Shown piece by piece: positions 44,108-53,734 of a DNA stretch of 64,000 bases. Position numbers and translations under genes: made by a program. Source of the DNA: JAGBWK01 sp964462445. Its GTDB lineage: Bacteria > Bacteroidota > Bacteroidia > Bacteroidales > Muribaculaceae. The stretch is from NCBI GenBank assembly GCA_964462445.1, contig CAYWXG010000001.1, forward strand, positions 1 to 64,000, given 5' to 3'. The notes under the pieces were generated by a model. The model had not been told where the DNA came from. It ran no database searches and saw nothing but the letters and a program-made list of their open reading frames with translations. Position 1 is the stretch's first letter, and each line of letters begins with the position of its first letter.

Positions 44108-45931
44108 ATGCCTACCCCGTTAAGAAGCGCAACAAGTACATCAGGTCGCCGTATGGCCGGCGCACGTGCCCTTTGGCGCGCAAATGGTATGAAAGAGGAA
44201 CAAATCGGCAAGCCGATTATTGCTATTGTCAATTCGTTTACTCAATTTGTTCCCGGTCATACTCATCTGCACGAAATAGGACAAATTGTAAAAGCAGAAA
44301 TAGAAAAACTCGGTTGCTTTGCTGCCGAATTCAATACAATAGCGATTGATGATGGAATTGCTATGGGGCACGACGGAATGTTATATTCTCTTCCCTCGCG
44401 CGATTTAATTGCCGACTCGGTTGAATATATGGTCAATGCCCATAAAGCCGACGCTATGGTATGTATCTCCAATTGCGATAAAGTGACTCCGGGAATGTTG
44501 ATGGCTGCTATGCGTCTTAATATCCCCGCGATATTTGTCAGCGGTGGACCGATGGAGGCAGGTCGTCTTGGTGAACGTGCCCTCGACCTTATTGACATTA
44601 TGATAGATTCGGCAGATACTTCAGTTGATGATGCAACAGTTGCCGAGCTTGAACGTCGTGGTTGCCCTACTTGTGGTTCTTGCTCTGGTATGTTTACCGC
44701 CAACTCTATGAACTCGCTCAATGAGGCAATTGGCTTGGCTCTTCCAGGCAATGGTACTATTGTTGCTACTCATGTCAATCGCACTGAGTTATTTAAAAAA
44801 GCAGCTAAAAAGATTGTAGAAAATACTTATGCTTTCTACGAAAATGATGATACTTCGGTGTTGCCACGTTCGATTGCATCACGTCAGGCAATCCTTAATG
44901 CAATGACTCTTGATATCGCAATGGGTGGCTCTACAAATACTGTGCTCCATCTTCTTGCAATTGCCAATGAAGCCGGTGCCGATTTTAAGATGGACGATAT
45001 CGATGCTTTGTCGCGCAAAACACCCGTCCTTAGCAAAGTAGCTCCTAATTCCCACTATCATATTCAAGATGTCAATCGTGCCGGTGGTATTTTGTCGATT
45101 ATGAAGCAGCTTGCCGATGCCGGTTTGCTTGACACCTCAGTTAAACGTGTCGACGGGTTGACTCTTGCTGAGGCTATTGATAAATATGCGCTCGAAGGTA
45201 AGGCATTCGACGAAGAGGCAAAAGAGCTGTGGTTGTCTGCACCCGGTGAGGTTAAAAATCTCACTATGGGTTCGCAAAATGCCCATTACGCCACTCTTGA
45301 TAGCAATCGCACCAACGGTTGTATACGTGATGTAGAGCATGCCTACGTTAAAGATGGCGGATTGGCGGTGCTTAAAGGAAATATCGCTATCGACGGGTGT
45401 GTAGTAAAAACTGCAGGAGTTGATGAAAGTATATTCCGTTTCCGTGGTCCCGCAAAAGTGTTCCGTTCGCAAGATGAAGCCGTTGAGGGTATCCTCGGCG
45501 ATAAAGTCATTGCCGGAGATGTTGTAGTTATAACCTATGAAGGACCCAAAGGTGGACCGGGTATGCAGGAAATGCTTTACCCGACAAGCTATATAAAAGC
45601 AAAACATCTTGGAAAAGAGTGTGCACTTATCACCGACGGACGTTTCTCAGGTGGTACTTCCGGATTGTCGATAGGTCATATCTCTCCTGAAGCCGCTGCC
45701 GGTGGCAATATTGGATTGGTACGCGATGGCGACATAATCGAAATTGATATTCCGGCTCGTACTATTCGTGTAGATGTGTCGGATGAAGAACTTGCTGCAC
45801 GTCGATTAGTAGAAGAAGCATTTGGCAACGATGCCTTTACTCCTCGCGGACGTGATAGGGTTGTGTCAAAAGCTTTGCGCAATTATGCTGCGGCGGTGAC
45901 ATCGGCCGACAAAGGTGGAGTCAGAATGTAA
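44108..45931 (+). CDS. ilvD: Dihydroxy-acid dehydratase
   Basis: Fe-S enzyme that dehydrates dihydroxy acids to the 2-oxo acids of valine and isoleucine. 607 residues with the cluster cysteines in CISNCDKVTPGMLMAAMR and RRGCPTCGSCSGMFTANSMN, MGGSTNTVLHLLA, and TDGRFSGGTSGLSIGHISPEA near the end. First gene of ilvD-ilvB-ilvN-thioesterase-ilvC, with a full promoter and a possible attenuator before it. Confidence 0.98.
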   Translation: MPTPLRSATSTSGRRMAGARALWRANGMKEEQIGKPIIAIVNSFTQFVPGHTHLHEIGQIVKAEIEKLGCFAAEFNTIAIDDGIAMGHDGMLYSLPSRDLIADSVEYMVNAHKADAMVCISNCDKVTPGMLMAAMRLNIPAIFVSGGPMEAGRLGERALDLIDIMIDSADTSVDDATVAELERRGCPTCGSCSGMFTANSMNSLNEAIGLALPGNGTIVATHVNRTELFKKAAKKIVENTYAFYENDDTSVLPRSIASRQAILNAMTLDIAMGGSTNTVLHLLAIANEAGADFKMDDIDALSRKTPVLSKVAPNSHYHIQDVNRAGGILSIMKQLADAGLLDTSVKRVDGLTLAEAIDKYALEGKAFDEEAKELWLSAPGEVKNLTMGSQNAHYATLDSNRTNGCIRDVEHAYVKDGGLAVLKGNIAIDGCVVKTAGVDESIFRFRGPAKVFRSQDEAVEGILGDKVIAGDVVVITYEGPKGGPGMQEMLYPTSYIKAKHLGKECALITDGRFSGGTSGLSIGHISPEAAAGGNIGLVRDGDIIEIDIPARTIRVDVSDEELAARRLVEEAFGNDAFTPRGRDRVVSKALRNYAAAVTSADKGGVRM

Positions 45932-45992
45932 TACCGAACTATATTAATTGTAAAAAATTGCAGTACAATTTAATAAAGGAAACGATAATTAT

Positions 45993-47705
45993 ATGAGCAA
46001 TAAGATTAACGGAGCGGAAGCCCTTATCCGTTCGCTTATAAACGAGGGGGTAGACACGGTGTTCGGGTATCCCGGAGGCGCCATTATTCCTGTCTACGAT
46101 AAGCTCTACGATTATACCTCACAGTTGAAACATATATTGGTGCGCCACGAGCAAGGTGCAACACACGCTGCTCAGGGATACGCACGCGCAACAGGTCGTC
46201 CCGGTGTTGTAATCGTCACATCAGGGCCTGCTGCTACTAATGTCATAACCGGACTTTCCGATGCACTGATGGACTCAACTCCTCTTGTGGTCATTACCGG
46301 TCAGGTTGCATCTTCGTTGCTTGGCAGTGATGCTTTTCAAGAAACAGATGTTGTTGGTATTGTTCATCCTATCACCAAGTGGGCTGTGCAAATCCGACGT
46401 GCGGAGGATATCCCGGCTGCAGTAGCTCGTGCATTCTATATTGCCAACAATGGTCGCCCCGGTCCCGTAGTCCTTGACATTGCCAAAGATGCTCAAGTTG
46501 GGTTGCTTGATTTTGAACCTGCTACATGCGACTATATTCGCTCATATATCCCTGTTCCCGCAATAAATAATGCCGATATCATAGAAGCTGCGCGATTGCT
46601 CAATTATGCGGAGCGACCTATGATAATCTCCGGTCATGGTGTAATGATTTCCGAAGCCGAAGAGCAACTGAAGATGCTTGCTGAAAAAGCGGACATTCCT
46701 GTTGCCGCAACTTTGTTGGGATTGTCGACAATGCCTTCCGACCACCCCTTGTATAAAGGTATGCTTGGTATGCATGGTAATATCGGCCCCAACTACAATA
46801 CTAATCGTGCTGATGTAATATTGGCAATTGGTATGCGTTTCGACGACCGTGTAACAGGGCGTCTCGAGAGCTATGCTCCAAATGCCAAGATAATACATGT
46901 CGACATTGATTCTTCAGAGTTCAATAAGAACGTGAAAGCTACGTTGACAATCCATGCCGATGCTCGTCAGGCGCTCGAAGCGCTCCTCCCGCACATTAAC
47001 CAAACTCGTCGCGCAGAGTGGCTTGACTCCTTTGTCCCATGCGAAGAGGTGGAAACGGAAAAAGTTATCAACCCCGAATTGTATCCCGGGGAAGGCTTGA
47101 TGAAGATGGGTGAAGTAGTCAATCTCGTCAGTCGTGCATTTGAAGATAAAGCTATCGGAGTGACCGATGTCGGACAGAATCAGATGTTTGGGTCGCGATA
47201 TTTCAGATTTACCCAACCACGTTCATTCCTATCATCGGGAGGACTTGGTACAATGGGCTTCGGTTTACCTGCTGCTATTGGTGCTAAAATGGGGTGCCCT
47301 GAGCGTGAAGTCGTTCTTTTCGTTGGTGATGGTGGATTCCAAATGACAATACAAGAGCTTGGCACGATATTAGAGTATGGCTCTGCGGTTAAAATCGTAC
47401 TTCTCAACAATAACTTCCTCGGCAACGTGCGACAGTGGCAACAGTTGTTCTTCAACGGACGTTTCTCCCAAACGCCGATGGTCAACCCCGACTTCGTTGC
47501 AATATGCGAAGCCTATGGGATTAAAGCCGAAAATGTAGATGACCGCTCTCAACTATCCGACGCTATTGATCGCATGGTCAAGAGCAAGAGTGCATATCTG
47601 CTTAATGTGAATATCGACCCCACTGATATGATATTCCCGATGATACCTCTCGGTGCTGCCGTAGATGAAATGTTGGTTAACCCTAACGAAATGTTTAAAC
47701 TATAA
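45993..47705 (+). CDS. ilvB: Acetolactate synthase large subunit
   Basis: TPP/FAD enzyme making acetolactate or acetohydroxybutyrate. 570 residues: TVFGYPGGAIIPVYD with the catalytic glutamate in VRHEQGATHAAQGYARATGR, TSGPAATNVITGL, a FAD-binding middle domain, and the TPP motif FVGDGGFQMTIQEL with LLNNNFLGNVRQWQ. It lies 61 bases after ilvD and 6 before its regulatory subunit. Confidence 0.98.
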   Translation: MSNKINGAEALIRSLINEGVDTVFGYPGGAIIPVYDKLYDYTSQLKHILVRHEQGATHAAQGYARATGRPGVVIVTSGPAATNVITGLSDALMDSTPLVVITGQVASSLLGSDAFQETDVVGIVHPITKWAVQIRRAEDIPAAVARAFYIANNGRPGPVVLDIAKDAQVGLLDFEPATCDYIRSYIPVPAINNADIIEAARLLNYAERPMIISGHGVMISEAEEQLKMLAEKADIPVAATLLGLSTMPSDHPLYKGMLGMHGNIGPNYNTNRADVILAIGMRFDDRVTGRLESYAPNAKIIHVDIDSSEFNKNVKATLTIHADARQALEALLPHINQTRRAEWLDSFVPCEEVETEKVINPELYPGEGLMKMGEVVNLVSRAFEDKAIGVTDVGQNQMFGSRYFRFTQPRSFLSSGGLGTMGFGLPAAIGAKMGCPEREVVLFVGDGGFQMTIQELGTILEYGSAVKIVLLNNNFLGNVRQWQQLFFNGRFSQTPMVNPDFVAICEAYGIKAENVDDRSQLSDAIDRMVKSKSAYLLNVNIDPTDMIFPMIPLGAAVDEMLVNPNEMFKL

Positions 47706-47711
47706 TGAGTT

Positions 47712-48272
47712 ATGGAAAAACAATTATATACAATTTCGGTATTTTCTGAAAATAATGTCGGGGTTCTTAATCAAGTGACAATAATATTTACACGCCGTTG
47801 CATCAACCTTGAAAGTCTATCGGCAAGTGCAACTTCAATCCCGGGCATTCATAAATTGACATTGACAGCCTATGGTGAACGTCGACAGATGGAGAAAGTA
47901 GTGCAACAAATAGAAAAACGTATTGATGTTATCAAAGCATTCTTGCACACCGACGACGAGATAGTTTATCAAGAAGTGGCTCTCTATAAAGTCCCAACCG
48001 ACCGACTATTGATTGAAAGCAATCTTGAAAACATCATACGACATCACGGAGCAAGAATTCTTGACATAACTCAAGAATATACCATTCTCGAAAAAACAGG
48101 TCATAATAACGAAACAGAAGCTCTTTTCGAAGAACTTAAACGATACGATATTCGTCAGTTCGTGCGCTCTGGGCGTGTGACAGTTACAAAATCTCCGATT
48201 GAGCATGTGTCCAACTACATAGAGTTGATGGAGCGATTACATCCTACAACCAATACTTCCGACGCAGATTAA
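47712..48272 (+). CDS. ilvN: Acetolactate synthase small (regulatory) subunit
   Basis: Binds branched-chain amino acids and gives feedback inhibition of IlvB. 186 residues with an N-terminal ACT domain (YTISVFSENNVGVLNQVTII, RRCINLESLSASAT) and the second domain with EVALYKVPTDR and HGARILDITQEYTILEKTG. Six bases separate it from ilvB, as expected for a complex. Confidence 0.96.
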   Translation: MEKQLYTISVFSENNVGVLNQVTIIFTRRCINLESLSASATSIPGIHKLTLTAYGERRQMEKVVQQIEKRIDVIKAFLHTDDEIVYQEVALYKVPTDRLLIESNLENIIRHHGARILDITQEYTILEKTGHNNETEALFEELKRYDIRQFVRSGRVTVTKSPIEHVSNYIELMERLHPTTNTSDAD

Positions 48273-48338
48273 ATTATCGAATTAATATTTCATTAAAAAA
48301 TATTATCTTTGCCGGAGTTAAAACAATAATTTTAGGAA

Positions 48339-49082
48339 ATGGAAAAGAAACTTACCGAATTTCGTACTGACTATTTCTTGAGCGCAGCCGACTGCAATGC
48401 GCAGCAAGAAATCTCGTTGCCACTCCTTGTGCAAGGACTTTTGGATATAGCAACGGCTCATGCCAATGCTCTTAACGTAGGCTACCAGCGTCTGTTAAAA
48501 GATAACAATGCGTGGGTATTGTCCCGACTGAGTATCGAACTTTCGCATTTCCCTTCGGTAAATAAATCATATAGCTTGACCACATGGGTGGAAGATTTAA
48601 ATCGTCACTACTCAGAGCGTATCGTAGAAATTCGCGACGAAAATGAGGCGGTGATTGGCTATGGACGATTGACATGGGTGGCAATAAATATAACGACACG
48701 TCGACCGGCCGATCTTACGCCTTTGCTTGATGATATCGTGCCGAGTCGAAATCGTTGTCCCATAGAGCGAGCACCTCGAATGGGGGCAATAGGAACGCCC
48801 GACAGAGTATCGACATATCAATTCCGTTATTCCGACATTGATTTCAATCGCCACGTTAACTCCACAAAATATATTCAACTTATATTGGATCGTTGGGGAC
48901 TTGACCATTTCGACCACAATCAAGTGTGTCGTTTCGACATATCATATCATGCCGAAGCCCATTTTGGTGATGTTGTCGAAGTGAGAAGCAAGGGAGATGA
49001 TGAAATTCAAGATATCGAAATCGCGCGCGATGGTGCCGTTTGCACGCGAGCTCGGATAAAATTCACTTCTCGCAATCAATAG
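48339..49082 (+). CDS. Acyl-ACP thioesterase
   Basis: Releases free fatty acids from acyl carrier protein. 247 residues forming two hot-dog domains of the FatA/FatB type: NAWVLSRLSIELSHFPSVN, YSLTTWVEDLNRHYSERIVE, then FRYSDIDFNRHVNSTKYIQL, where the D/N and H residues match the catalytic segment of plant-type thioesterases. It stands between ilvN and ilvC on the same strand. A link through branched-chain acyl groups is possible, since branched fatty acids start from valine, leucine and isoleucine precursors, but this is inference. Confidence 0.9.
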   Translation: MEKKLTEFRTDYFLSAADCNAQQEISLPLLVQGLLDIATAHANALNVGYQRLLKDNNAWVLSRLSIELSHFPSVNKSYSLTTWVEDLNRHYSERIVEIRDENEAVIGYGRLTWVAINITTRRPADLTPLLDDIVPSRNRCPIERAPRMGAIGTPDRVSTYQFRYSDIDFNRHVNSTKYIQLILDRWGLDHFDHNQVCRFDISYHAEAHFGDVVEVRSKGDDEIQDIEIARDGAVCTRARIKFTSRNQ

Positions 49083-49150
49083 TATTTAAAAATACAGCTA
49101 AAAAGCTGTTTAAAAATAAAAATTTACATAAAAAGCGAAATATTTATCGC

Positions 49151-49177
49151 AAATTGCAAGGAAAATTGCAAAAATTG
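49151..49177 (+). repeat. Short AAATTGCAA repeats upstream of ilvC
   Basis: AAATTGCAA occurs at 49151-49159 and 49163-49171, and AAATTG again at 49172-49177, just before the ilvC -7 element. They may bind a regulator or reflect A/T-rich bias. Confidence 0.35.
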
Positions 49178-49179
49178 TG

Positions 49180-49187
49180 TAAATTTG
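49180..49187 (+). promoter_or_regulatory. Putative -7 element of ilvC
   Basis: TAAATTTG, 50 bases before the ilvC start and inside a 155-base gap, suggests ilvC can be transcribed separately from the upstream ilv genes. The -33 is weak. Confidence 0.45.
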
Positions 49188-49237
49188 CATCAAAATAAAG
49201 GTACAATATTTTAAGAACCAAAATAATTGCTCAAATC

Positions 49238-50281
49238 ATGGCAAAAATGAATTTTGGAGGTGTGGAAGAAAATGTTGTTATCCGCGACGAATTCCCCCTC
49301 GAGAAAGCACGCGAAGTGCTCAAAGATGAAACAATCGCAGTGATAGGTTATGGCGTTCAAGGCCCCGGTCAGAGTATGAACCTCCGCGACAATGGATTCA
49401 ACGTAATCGTTGGTCAGCGTGCCGGAAAAACTTTCGACAAAGCAATCGCCGATGGTTGGGTGCCCGGTGAAACTCTTTTCTCAATTGAAGAAGCTGCTGA
49501 GCGCGCAACTATAATTATGTGTCTGCTTTCTGATGCTGCTGTAATGTCAGTATGGCCTACATTGAAACAATATCTCACTCCCGGTAAAGCGCTATATTTC
49601 TCTCACGGATTTGCTATTACTTGGAGCGATCGTACAGGTGTTGTCCCTCCTGCCGACGTTGATGTTATCATGGTTGCACCAAAAGGCTCGGGTACTTCTT
49701 TGCGTACTATGTTCCTTGAAGGTCGTGGCTTGAACTCTTCTTACGCTATCTATCAGGACGTTACAGGTCGTGCCTACGATCGCACAATCGCTCTTGGTAT
49801 CGGTGTAGGTTCCGGTTACCTCTTCGAAACTACTTTCCAACGCGAAGCTACTTCCGACCTTACAGGTGAACGTGGTTCTCTCATGGGTGCTATCCAAGGT
49901 CTTCTCCTTGCTCAATACGAAGTGCTACGTGAAAATGGACACACTCCTTCTGAGGCTTTCAACGAAACAGTGGAAGAACTCACTCAGTCACTCATGCCTC
50001 TATTTGCTAAAAACGGTATGGACTGGATGTATGCTAATTGTTCTACAACTGCACAACGTGGTGCTTTGGACTGGATGGGTCCGTTCCACGATGCTATCAA
50101 ACCCGTAGTTGAAAAACTCTACAATAGCGTTAAAACCGGTAACGAAGCACAAATCTCTATCGACGCTAACTCTAAGCCCGACTATCGCGTTGGTCTTGAA
50201 GAAGAACTCAAAGCGTTGCGTGAAAGCGAAATGTGGCAAACTGCCGTTACTGTTCGCAAACTTCGCCCCGAAAACAACTAA
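49238..50281 (+). CDS. ilvC: Ketol-acid reductoisomerase (class I)
   Basis: NADPH and Mg enzyme converting acetolactate to dihydroxyisovalerate. 347 residues, class I length: Rossmann motif IAVIGYGVQGPGQSMNLRDNG, VIMVAPKGSGTSLRTMF, TSDLTGERGSLMGAIQGLL with metal-binding residues, and NCSTTAQRGALDWM. In many class I enzymes the first motif reads GYGSQG; here it is GYGVQG. Codon use is strongly biased, as for highly expressed genes. A strong terminator follows. Confidence 0.98.
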   Translation: MAKMNFGGVEENVVIRDEFPLEKAREVLKDETIAVIGYGVQGPGQSMNLRDNGFNVIVGQRAGKTFDKAIADGWVPGETLFSIEEAAERATIIMCLLSDAAVMSVWPTLKQYLTPGKALYFSHGFAITWSDRTGVVPPADVDVIMVAPKGSGTSLRTMFLEGRGLNSSYAIYQDVTGRAYDRTIALGIGVGSGYLFETTFQREATSDLTGERGSLMGAIQGLLLAQYEVLRENGHTPSEAFNETVEELTQSLMPLFAKNGMDWMYANCSTTAQRGALDWMGPFHDAIKPVVEKLYNSVKTGNEAQISIDANSKPDYRVGLEEELKALRESEMWQTAVTVRKLRPENN

Positions 50282-50327
50282 TCGAGATAATTGCTTAAAT
50301 GCTATAATAAAGCATTTTAAAGATACT

Positions 50328-50366
50328 GAAACGGGAAGAGCCTTGTGCCACTTCCCGTTTCTTTTT
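50328..50366 (+). terminator. Terminator after ilvC
   Basis: 11-bp stem GAAACGGGAAG (50328-50338) with CTTCCCGTTTC (50351-50361), 12-base loop, then TTTTTATTATTTTT. Ends the branched-chain amino acid operon. Confidence 0.92.
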
Positions 50367-50463
50367 ATTATTTTTCGATTCATGTTACATCCTGATTAAT
50401 TCAATGTTTTTACCGCGAGTGAAAGGATATTGGATGTAAAACGTCAAATATACCTGAATAAAT

Positions 50464-51372
50464 TTACAATTCAAGATATACCACGACGGGGTAGTGGTCG
50501 GAAATAGTGCGTAGTGGGCGTTTCGACAATTTGATTTCAAGTGGAGCATCGTTGCCTTGATGTTGCTCTTCGTTTGCGTCGGTTTCCCAATACATGTCGG
50601 TCAAAATGCCGTATCGGTCGACTTTTATAGTCGGGCTTACAAAGATATGGTCGATGCGCGATTGAGTGTGGTGTGCCGGGTCAAATGAATTAAATGTGCC
50701 GTTGGGGGCAAAGCGATATTTTGCACTCTCGTAAGTGTCGGCAAGTAGTCCCGATGTTGAGAATATATTGTAGATTTCGTTGGATTGGTCTACGTTAAAG
50801 TCTCCGGACAAAATCACGGTGGCATCATCGCCGGCAATCTCTTTTATTTTGTCGATTATGAGTTTGCTACCTTCGCGACGTGCTACAATCCCAATGTGGT
50901 CCATGTGCATATTGAAATAGAAGAATTGCTTTCCCTTTGTGGTCGCGAAGTGTCCCCATGTACATATGCGGGTACATGCTCCGTCCCAACCTTTCGAAGG
51001 ACGGTCGGGCGTTTCCGATATCCAAAAATTACCGGAATTAATCAACTTTACGCGCTCTCGGTTATAGAAAATTGCGGAATACTCTCCATCTTCTTTCCCA
51101 TCTTCGCGTGCCACTCCTATATAGGAGTATTGTGGCATCAGTTCGAGAATATCCTTTACTTGACTTGCGATTAATTCTTGAGTGCCAAATAGGTCGGGGT
51201 TGATAAATAGAAGTTGGTCGGTAGCATATTTGCAACGCTGTTTCCACCCGTTGCCTGCCGATGCGTCCCAATCATTTTCGTATCGTAGATTGTAGGATAC
51301 TACTGTAAGTTCCGATGCCAATGCACTGAACGATACGGTGATTATAGCAATAAGTGTGAGTAGTTTTTTCAT
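50464..51372 (-). CDS. Exported endonuclease/exonuclease/phosphatase family protein
   Basis: 302 residues from MKKLLTLIAI at 51372; the 17 codons further upstream overlap the arg terminator and lack a signal. A signal peptide (about 1-19, ending ALAS) precedes the EEP fold: VVSYNLRYEN, FGTQELIASQ (catalytic Glu), FNMHMDHIG, ILSGDFNVDQ and a final ISDHYPVVVYLEL (Asp-His). Exported members of this family often act as phosphodiesterases or sphingomyelinase-like enzymes; the substrate is unknown. It lies downstream of the arg terminator and has no close partner. Confidence 0.88.
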   Translation of the reverse strand: MKKLLTLIAIITVSFSALASELTVVSYNLRYENDWDASAGNGWKQRCKYATDQLLFINPDLFGTQELIASQVKDILELMPQYSYIGVAREDGKEDGEYSAIFYNRERVKLINSGNFWISETPDRPSKGWDGACTRICTWGHFATTKGKQFFYFNMHMDHIGIVARREGSKLIIDKIKEIAGDDATVILSGDFNVDQSNEIYNIFSTSGLLADTYESAKYRFAPNGTFNSFDPAHHTQSRIDHIFVSPTIKVDRYGILTDMYWETDANEEQHQGNDAPLEIKLSKRPLRTISDHYPVVVYLEL

Positions 51373-51390
51373 GGTAGTGTTAGGGTTGTT

Positions 51391-51429
51391 AAAAAAATAT
51401 ACACCTTGGGACAACATGCCCAAGGTGTA
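51391..51429 (-). terminator. Terminator after argC
   Basis: 11-bp stem (51400-51410 with 51419-51429; TACACCTTGGG and complement) with an 8-base loop, followed on the minus strand by a run of seven T (51391-51397). Ends the GNAT-argG-argC transcript, 17 bases after argC. Confidence 0.9.
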
Positions 51430-51446
51430 GCTATAATAAGGTGATA

Positions 51447-52424
51447 TTAAAATGCAGAAGGCTTGAGTTGCAATCCGGTGCGCTCTGATAGCCCGAAAAG
51501 CAAATTCATGTTGTGAACAGCTGTTCCCGACGCTCCTTTAAGCAAATTGTCGATTACCGAGGTGATGAGCAATTTCCCGTCAACCTTTTCCAAGTGAATG
51601 ATACACTTGTTGGTATTGACAACATCTTTCAAATCGGCCTGCTTATCGGTTATGAAGGTGAAAGAATGGTCCTCGTAGGCTTCTTCATAGAGGTTGCGAA
51701 TTGTTTCGATATCCTCTTCGATGTCTAAGTAGACAATTGCCATAATTCCGCGAGAAAAACATCCGCGCACAGGTACAAAGTTGATTTCTGCATCAAAGTC
51801 GGGTTGTAATTCACGCATTGTCTGCTTGATTTCTCCGAGATGCTGATGACGGAACGGTTTGTATATCGACACGTTGTCATTGCGCCATGAGAAATGCGAG
51901 GTTGCCGAGGGTTTAACTCCGGCTCCGGTGCTTCCTGTGATTGCTGTAACGTGAATATCACTTTTGATAAGGTGGTTTTTGGCTAAGGGGAGCAATGCCA
52001 ACTGAATGGCTGTCGCAAAGCATCCGGGATTGGCCACATGCTTTGCTCCGCGTACCATAGGCTTACGGTTCCATTCCGGCAAGCCATATACAAAATCATG
52101 CTCATCTTCGCTATCTTTCAATCTGAAATCATTGCTCAAGTCGATGATTTTGACATCCTCAGGAATAGGATTTTCCTTTAAGAATGTGCGAGATTGACCG
52201 TGAGGAGTGCAGAAGAATACTACATCAACCTCGCTCCAATCTGTCGTATCGCTGAAGCGAAGTGAAGTCTCTCCAATCAATCCTTGGTGAATGTCGGTGA
52301 CCGGATTTCCGGCATTGGAGGTAGAGTGAATCCACGATATCTCTACATCGGGGTGATTGAGTAGAAGACGTATTAACTCTCCTGCGGTGTAACCCGCGCC
52401 CCCTATTATACCTGCTTTTATCAT
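51447..52424 (-). CDS. argC: N-acetyl-gamma-glutamyl-phosphate reductase
   Basis: NADPH-dependent third step of arginine synthesis. 325 residues: IIGGAGYTAGELIRLLLNHP, FFCTPHG, DLSNDFRL, and the catalytic cysteine in HVANPGCFATAIQLALLPL (Cys135), with GASGTAVHNMN near the end. In some Bacteroidota the pathway uses N-succinyl rather than N-acetyl intermediates; the sequence does not show which applies. It follows argG by 8 bases. argB, argD and argF are not in the window. Confidence 0.97.
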   Translation of the reverse strand: MIKAGIIGGAGYTAGELIRLLLNHPDVEISWIHSTSNAGNPVTDIHQGLIGETSLRFSDTTDWSEVDVVFFCTPHGQSRTFLKENPIPEDVKIIDLSNDFRLKDSEDEHDFVYGLPEWNRKPMVRGAKHVANPGCFATAIQLALLPLAKNHLIKSDIHVTAITGSTGAGVKPSATSHFSWRNDNVSIYKPFRHQHLGEIKQTMRELQPDFDAEINFVPVRGCFSRGIMAIVYLDIEEDIETIRNLYEEAYEDHSFTFITDKQADLKDVVNTNKCIIHLEKVDGKLLITSVIDNLLKGASGTAVHNMNLLFGLSERTGLQLKPSAF

Positions 52425-52432
52425 AGTGATGA

Positions 52433-53647
52433 TTATTTGTTATCGTCGCGACCGTTGCGCTTTTGAATATCGTGATATATCTTCATTTGGTTGCCGAGGA
52501 TGCGAGTAAATCCTTTAATATCGTCGGCGGTCCATGCGCGAGAAAGCTCGCCATATTCCCCAAATGAAGTCTTCATGAGGTCAAATTTGCTGTCTACGCC
52601 TACCAAGATGTAGCGATAGGGTTTTAACTCTACGATTACTCGTCCGGTTACGTTGCGTTGTGACTTTTCAAGGAATGCCTCTATGTCGCGCATTACGGGT
52701 TCGAGATATTGAGCTTCGTGGAGGAACATTCCGTACCATGTGCCCAATTGGTCTTTCCAATATTGCTGCCACTTGGTAAGGGTGTGTTTTTCGAGCATCT
52801 TATGTGCTGCGATAATCAATAATGGTGCTCCTGCTTCAAAACCAACGCGTCCCTTGATACCGATGATTGTGTCACCGATGTGCATATCGCGACCGATAGC
52901 ATAGGGGGCGGTTAGCTCTTCAAGTTTCTGAATTGCTGCGACTTTATCTTCATATTCCACACCATTGATTCCCGCAATTTCTCCATCTTTGAAGTCGATT
53001 GTCAAAGTAGTGTCGACAGTTGCTGTCATCTGGGTAGGATATGCTTCTTCCGGAAGTGTTTGGTCGGAATGAAGTGTCTCTTTCCCGCCTACTGATGTGC
53101 CCCACAATCCTTTGTTGATTGAGTATTCCAATTTGGTGAAATCAGCTTCAAATCCATGTTCTTTCAAATAGTTGATTTCATATTCGCGAGTGAGGTTCAT
53201 ATCGCGAGTTGGAGTGATGATTTCAATTTCGGGAGCGAGTATTTGGAACGTGAGGTCGAAACGCACTTGGTCATTACCGGCGCTTGTCGAACCGTGGGCT
53301 ACGCAATCTGCATTGATGCTCTTTGCATATTCGATAATTGCAATAGCTTGGAATATACGCTCTGATGACACTGAAATCGGGTAGGTGCCATTGCGAAGCA
53401 CGTTGCCGAATATCATATATTTGATAGAGCGTTCGTAGTACTCTTTCGTCACATCAAGTGTTACGTGTTCAACTGCTCCAAGAGCCAATGCGCGACGTTC
53501 GATTTCTTTGAGTTCTGACTCTGAAAATCCACCGGTATTGGCAATTGCGGTATAAACTTCATATCCACATTCTTCCGATAGGTATTTCACAGCATACGAG
53601 GTGTCCAAGCCTCCTGAAAATGCCAAAACTACCTTTTTCTTTTCCAT
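52433..53647 (-). CDS. argG: Argininosuccinate synthase
   Basis: ATP-dependent joining of citrulline and aspartate. 404 residues with the N-type ATP pyrophosphatase loop VLAFSGGLDTSYAV, CVAHGSTSAGNDQVRFD (usual form G-x-G-N-D), and KGLWGTSVGGKE. It stands between the GNAT gene and argC. The gap before it is 87 bases, without a separate promoter that I can see. Confidence 0.97.
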   Translation of the reverse strand: MEKKKVVLAFSGGLDTSYAVKYLSEECGYEVYTAIANTGGFSESELKEIERRALALGAVEHVTLDVTKEYYERSIKYMIFGNVLRNGTYPISVSSERIFQAIAIIEYAKSINADCVAHGSTSAGNDQVRFDLTFQILAPEIEIITPTRDMNLTREYEINYLKEHGFEADFTKLEYSINKGLWGTSVGGKETLHSDQTLPEEAYPTQMTATVDTTLTIDFKDGEIAGINGVEYEDKVAAIQKLEELTAPYAIGRDMHIGDTIIGIKGRVGFEAGAPLLIIAAHKMLEKHTLTKWQQYWKDQLGTWYGMFLHEAQYLEPVMRDIEAFLEKSQRNVTGRVIVELKPYRYILVGVDSKFDLMKTSFGEYGELSRAWTADDIKGFTRILGNQMKIYHDIQKRNGRDDNK

Positions 53648-53734
53648 ATCTTTGTTTGTTTTTTTTGATTCTATGTTGTGTTGCTTTGCTGATATCGTTC
53701 TGTTTTAATCGGGCTATCAGCAATGCAATGTGTT

